9,643 nt of DNA from Bacteroidales bacterium UBA6408 (GTDB lineage Bacteria > Bacteroidota > Bacteroidia > Bacteroidales > UBA932), in contig DJPQ01000095.1 in NCBI GenBank assembly GCA_002439805.1, positions 1-9,643 of the forward strand. The letters run 5' to 3'. Position 1 is the stretch's first letter. The number at the start of each line of letters is the position of its first letter. The notes beneath the pieces were generated by a model. It had not been told where the DNA came from. It worked only from the letters and a program-made list of their open reading frames with translations, and searched no databases. The translations under genes were made by a program, and so were the position numbers. This document shows positions 7,389 to 9,643 of the stretch, piece by piece.

Positions 7389-7419
7389 TTTGCATTGACG
7401 TCATAAATTGTTATATTTG
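7389..7419 (+). promoter_or_regulatory. Consensus Bacteroidota promoter for the thioredoxin gene
   Basis: TTTG at 7389-7392 and TATATTTG at 7412-7419 are separated by 19 bases, an exact match to TTTG, 19-20 bases, TAnnTTTG. Transcription should start a few bases after 7419, giving a leader of about 50-55 bases before ATG 7480. The spacer contains the 8-base palindrome TGACGTCA at 7396-7403, which could be a protein-binding site. This is the best promoter match in the window. Confidence 0.8.
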
Positions 7420-7420
7420 T

Positions 7421-7463
7421 AGTCCGGATTTTCGCGCCTGCGGATCCGGACTGCTTTTGTTTT
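7421..7463 (+). terminator. Hairpin plus T-tract between the PII-like gene and thioredoxin gene
   Basis: AGTCCGGAT at 7421-7429 pairs perfectly with ATCCGGACT at 7444-7452. The 14-base loop can itself form CGC/GCG. The stem is followed by GCTTTTGTTTTA (7453-7464). This has the form of an intrinsic terminator for transcripts coming from the efflux/PII-like operon. It begins two bases after the -7 box, so a transcript from the thioredoxin promoter would probably lack part of the 5' arm and escape it. Alternatively it is an operator or a leader hairpin. Confidence 0.5.
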
Positions 7464-7474
7464 ATCATGATAAA
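7461..7474. promoter_or_regulatory. 14-base palindrome just upstream of the thioredoxin start
   Basis: TTTATCATGATAAA is a perfect palindrome ending 5 bases before ATG 7480. It resembles a CRP/FNR-type box (TTGAT-N4-ATCAA) at 8 of 10 half-site positions. It lies downstream of the promoter, so a bound protein would act as a roadblock or repressor. AT-rich palindromes of this size can occur by chance. Confidence 0.3.
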
Positions 7475-7479
7475 CCGAA

Positions 7480-7800
7480 ATGATTATGGAACAGGTTGTG
7501 AATGACGCGAATTTCGCGGGTATTATTTCATCAAATAGTGTCGTGCTCATAGATTTCTGGGCAACATGGTGCGGTCCGTGCCGCGCTCTCGGCCCGACGA
7601 TAGCGGAAATCGCGAAGGAATACGAGGGACGTGCCGTTGTGGGGAAGTGCAATGTCGATGAGAACAGCGAGGTTGCCGGACAGTTCCGCATCATGAGCAT
7701 CCCGGCGCTGCTTTTCTTCAAGGACGGCAAGCTGGTTGACAGGCTCGTGGGAGCCCAGCCCAAATCGAACATTACAGCTAAGTTGGATGCTATATTGTAG
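7480..7800 (+). CDS. trxA: Thioredoxin
   Basis: A 106-residue cytoplasmic thiol-disulfide oxidoreductase that reduces protein disulfides and is normally recharged by thioredoxin reductase. The classic active site WCGPC is at residues 30-34, preceded by VVLIDFWAT. Asp25 (in LIDFW) corresponds to the buried acidic residue, and the cis-proline is Pro75 in MSIPALLFF, where Ala follows in place of the more common Thr. KDGKLVDRLVGA (81-92) matches the family's final hairpin. Length is normal and there is no signal peptide. Two ATG codons (7480 and 7486) are possible starts, giving 106 or 104 residues; no Shine-Dalgarno sequence separates them, and the leader is A-rich. It is transcribed from the promoter at 7389-7419 and followed after 6 bases by the barrel gene, so the two are probably cotranscribed and translationally coupled. 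Confidence 0.96.
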   Translation: MIMEQVVNDANFAGIISSNSVVLIDFWATWCGPCRALGPTIAEIAKEYEGRAVVGKCNVDENSEVAGQFRIMSIPALLFFKDGKLVDRLVGAQPKSNITAKLDAIL

Positions 7801-7806
7801 TTTTGT

Positions 7807-8445
7807 ATGAAAAAGATATTTTCAATTTTTGCGGTCGCCGTCGTGTCCGTGCTCTTTGCCGCGAACGCGAGCGCACAGTTCAACTACGGCGTAATCGGCG
7901 GAGCGACCTTCTCTTCCGCCAAGTCGAGCGACTGGAAGCTCACCAAGGACACTCAGTATCATGTCGGGGCCACGTTCAAGCTGTCCCTGCCTCTCGGTTT
8001 TGCGGTGCAGCCTTCCGTGATGTATCAGGTGAAGGGCACGAATGTCCCGTCTTCGGTTGAGGGCGTAAGCTCTTTCGACTACAGCGCGGGCTATCTTGAG
8101 GTCCCGGTTTCAATCCAGTGGGGGCCCGACCTCCTGATTATGAGGCCTTATTTCGAGTGCGTGCCATTCTTCGGCTATGCCCTGAACAACAAGTACAAGG
8201 GCAGCGAGTCCGTAAAGAACAATTGGACGGGACTCAACCGCTGGGAATATGGTGTCGGACTCGGCGCCGGCGTGGAGGTGTGGCATTTCCAGATTTCCGC
8301 AAGATATAACTGGAACTTCGGAACGCTCTTCGACGCGAAGAATGAAATTACGGACGCAGGTTCGTTCGCCGCGAAGATGAAGGAGACAATCGGGGACAAG
8401 AGCCGTTTCGGCGGAGTGACCGTTTCCCTTGCCGTGCTGTTCTGA
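7807..8445 (+). CDS. Outer membrane beta-barrel protein (PorT-like, OMP_b-brl family)
   Basis: A 212-residue predicted outer membrane protein. Residues 1-23 form a Sec signal peptide (MKKIFSIFAV start, cleavage after ASA). The mature part is a series of alternating-residue beta strands with Gly and aromatic girdles: FNYGVIGGATFS, YHVGATFKLSLP, GFAVQPSVMYQV, SAGYLEVPVSIQWG, MRPYFECVPFFGYAL, WEYGVGLGAGVEV, WHFQISARYNWNFG and FGGVTVSLAVLF. The YLEVPVSI strand is typical of the small Bacteroidota barrel family usually annotated as porin family or outer membrane beta-barrel protein. The chain ends in Phe, as expected of a BAM recognition strand. About eight strands can be counted. It starts 6 bases after the thioredoxin stop, so coupled translation is likely. 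Specific role unknown. Confidence 0.88.
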   Translation: MKKIFSIFAVAVVSVLFAANASAQFNYGVIGGATFSSAKSSDWKLTKDTQYHVGATFKLSLPLGFAVQPSVMYQVKGTNVPSSVEGVSSFDYSAGYLEVPVSIQWGPDLLIMRPYFECVPFFGYALNNKYKGSESVKNNWTGLNRWEYGVGLGAGVEVWHFQISARYNWNFGTLFDAKNEITDAGSFAAKMKETIGDKSRFGGVTVSLAVLF

Positions 8446-8500
8446 CGACAGGAGTCATGATTTTGACGGGGACGGGCGCATGGCGGAGGGACGGCGGAAT

Positions 8501-9520
8501 ATGGATATAAGGACGGTCAGAGACTATCTTGGCAAGGACTGGGCTGATGTTCAGAGGCTTATCTCGGAGACATTGAGGAGCGACATCGGCCTGTTGAACG
8601 CAACCAACGGGTCGATTCTCTCGCACGGTGGCAAGCAGCTTCGGCCGATGCTGGCCCTGCTCGTGGCCCGCGCCTGTCTCCGCTCGGCTGACAGTCATGT
8701 CCGCGAGGACTGCGTCAGCACGCTCCCGGCAGCGTCCAAGCGCTACGCCGCTGCCTCTGAACTGCTGCACAACGCCACTCTTCTCCACGATGACGTCGCG
8801 GACGAGGGCGACGTGCGCAGGGGGAGTCCCACCGTCCGCTCCATCCTCGGCCCGTCGGCCTCGGTGCTTGTCGGTGATTTCTGGCTGGTGCGGGCAATCC
8901 GGCTCATCCTCGGAGATGACGACGGAAGCTGCGACGCGCGCGTCATACGCATATTCTCAAGAACCCTCGGCTGCCTTGCGGAGGGCGAGATGCTCCAGCT
9001 CCAGAAGGCTCATGCCGCCGACACGGACTACGATGACTATCTGCGGATAATCTACAGCAAGACGGCGTCGCTGTTCGAGGCCGCCGCCGTCACCGCCGCG
9101 ATTTCGGTCAATGCCTCGGGAATGTGCGTCGAGGCCGTCAGGGACTACGCCGTGAGTCTCGGCTATGCCTTCCAGATTAAGGACGACATACTCGACTACT
9201 GCGGCACCGATTCGGTGGGCAAGCCGCTCGGGGTGGATGTCCTCGAACAGAAGATTACCCTGCCGCTGCTCGGTGCGCTTTCAAACGCTCCGGAGCGGGA
9301 ATCCGAGATACGCTCCCTCGTGGCCGATGTCGTCGCGCATCCGGAGAACCGTGACGATATAGTGAGGTTTGTCGCTGAAAACCACGGCGTTGAATATGCG
9401 GAGGAAAGGCTGGACTCATTCGTGGCCAAGGCTGTGGAGTCCATTTCCCTGCTCGCCCCGTCGGAGGAACGCGGAATGCTCGCGGAACTGGCTCGCTATA
9501 CGGCCTGCCGTAACCGGTAG
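8501..9520 (+). CDS. Polyprenyl (long-chain isoprenyl) diphosphate synthase
   Basis: A 339-residue trans-prenyltransferase that extends an allylic diphosphate with isopentenyl diphosphate, probably to make the side chain of menaquinone. Motifs: GGKQLRP (43-49, substrate phosphate binding); the first Asp-rich motif LLHDDVADEGDVRRG (94-108, DDxxD at 97-101); the second Asp-rich motif FQIKDDILDY (224-233, DDxxD at 228-232); and GKPLGVDVLEQKITLPLL (240-257). The residues 4 and 5 before the first motif are Thr and Ala, not Phe or Tyr, which favours a long-chain product (established chain-length rule). Start choice: ATG 8501 has GGAGGG at 8485-8490 ahead of it. An in-frame ATG at 8480 and a TTG at 8429 inside the previous gene are less likely. 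It is 55 bases after the barrel gene, with no promoter seen between. An IspB/octaprenyl-type name fits, but product length is not determined. Confidence 0.93.
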   Translation: MDIRTVRDYLGKDWADVQRLISETLRSDIGLLNATNGSILSHGGKQLRPMLALLVARACLRSADSHVREDCVSTLPAASKRYAAASELLHNATLLHDDVADEGDVRRGSPTVRSILGPSASVLVGDFWLVRAIRLILGDDDGSCDARVIRIFSRTLGCLAEGEMLQLQKAHAADTDYDDYLRIIYSKTASLFEAAAVTAAISVNASGMCVEAVRDYAVSLGYAFQIKDDILDYCGTDSVGKPLGVDVLEQKITLPLLGALSNAPERESEIRSLVADVVAHPENRDDIVRFVAENHGVEYAEERLDSFVAKAVESISLLAPSEERGMLAELARYTACRNR

Positions 9521-9586
9521 GCAAGACGGCTAATTATTCACGCATCGGGCTGTTTGACCTATGCGGAGCAAATAAAAGAGGAATTT

Positions 9587-9643
9587 ATGAGGTTTTGTGA
9601 TATTGTCGGGAATGACGCTCTCAAGCGCACGCTCGTGTCGATG
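9587..9643 (+). CDS. holB: Start of a probable DNA polymerase III delta' subunit gene, cut by the window end
   Basis: Nineteen codons are visible: MRFCDIVGNDALKRTLVSM. The pattern F-x-D-I-V/I-G-x-x-x-L/V-K is the usual opening of clamp-loader delta' subunits and related AAA+ proteins. The delta' protein is part of the complex that loads the sliding clamp during replication. The ribosome site AGAGGA at 9577-9582 precedes the ATG by four bases. The gap of 66 bases after the prenyl synthase shows no promoter or terminator. With so little sequence, another AAA+ ATPase cannot be excluded. Confidence 0.6.
   Translation, partial: MRFCDIVGNDALKRTLVSM

Noticed and set aside
8429..8500. N-terminal extension of the prenyl synthase (TTG 8429 or ATG 8480)
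   Set aside because: The TTG start overlaps the barrel gene and the added residues do not look like the family. ATG 8501 has a better ribosome site at 8485-8490 and gives a family-like N-terminus.

Overview
The window looks like a stretch of a Bacteroidales-type chromosome (phylum Bacteroidota), from a lineage with fairly GC-rich coding sequence. Several things point there. A textbook Bacteroidota promoter (TTTG, 19 bases, TATATTTG) sits at 7389-7419. Some leaders are A-rich with little or no Shine-Dalgarno sequence (the TolC-like gene, the thioredoxin gene). There is a PorT-like outer membrane barrel, and the pump operon runs in the order outer membrane factor, lipoprotein adaptor, RND permease. 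A Rikenellaceae-like or related gut lineage would fit, but that is inference. All supported genes are on the + strand.

Layout: (1) 1-780, the 3' part of lgt, the prolipoprotein diacylglyceryl transferase. (2) 781-1234, a 454-base gap without a credible gene. It holds a dense array of stem-loops (about 864-1022), including a 16-bp perfect hairpin and a run of nine G, followed by a likely promoter for the next operon. (3) 1235-6979, a complete tripartite efflux operon: a TolC-like outer membrane factor with an unusual Gly/Ser-rich loop, a periplasmic adaptor lipoprotein, and a 1039-residue RND permease with the proton-relay residues intact. (4) 7060-7353, a 97-residue PII-like protein 80 bases after the permease, possibly an accessory of the pump. 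(5) 7354-7479, a compact regulatory region with a consensus promoter, a hairpin plus T-tract, and two further palindromes. (6) 7480-8445, a thioredoxin and an outer membrane beta-barrel protein only 6 bases apart. (7) 8501-9520, a long-chain polyprenyl diphosphate synthase. (8) 9587 to the end, the first 19 codons of what looks like the DNA polymerase III delta' subunit gene.

Functional links: the three pump genes together form a conduit from the inner membrane/periplasm to the outside. The adaptor has a lipobox, so it is a predicted substrate of the Lgt pathway encoded next door, although that adjacency may be chance. Thioredoxin, the barrel, prenyl synthase and holB may share transcripts, since no clear terminator or promoter separates them, but they do not form an obvious pathway. 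Most of the window is ordinary housekeeping and efflux content. The least explained parts are the intergenic stem-loop array, the PII-like neighbour of the RND pump, the glycine/serine loop in the TolC homologue, and the layered palindromes before the thioredoxin gene.
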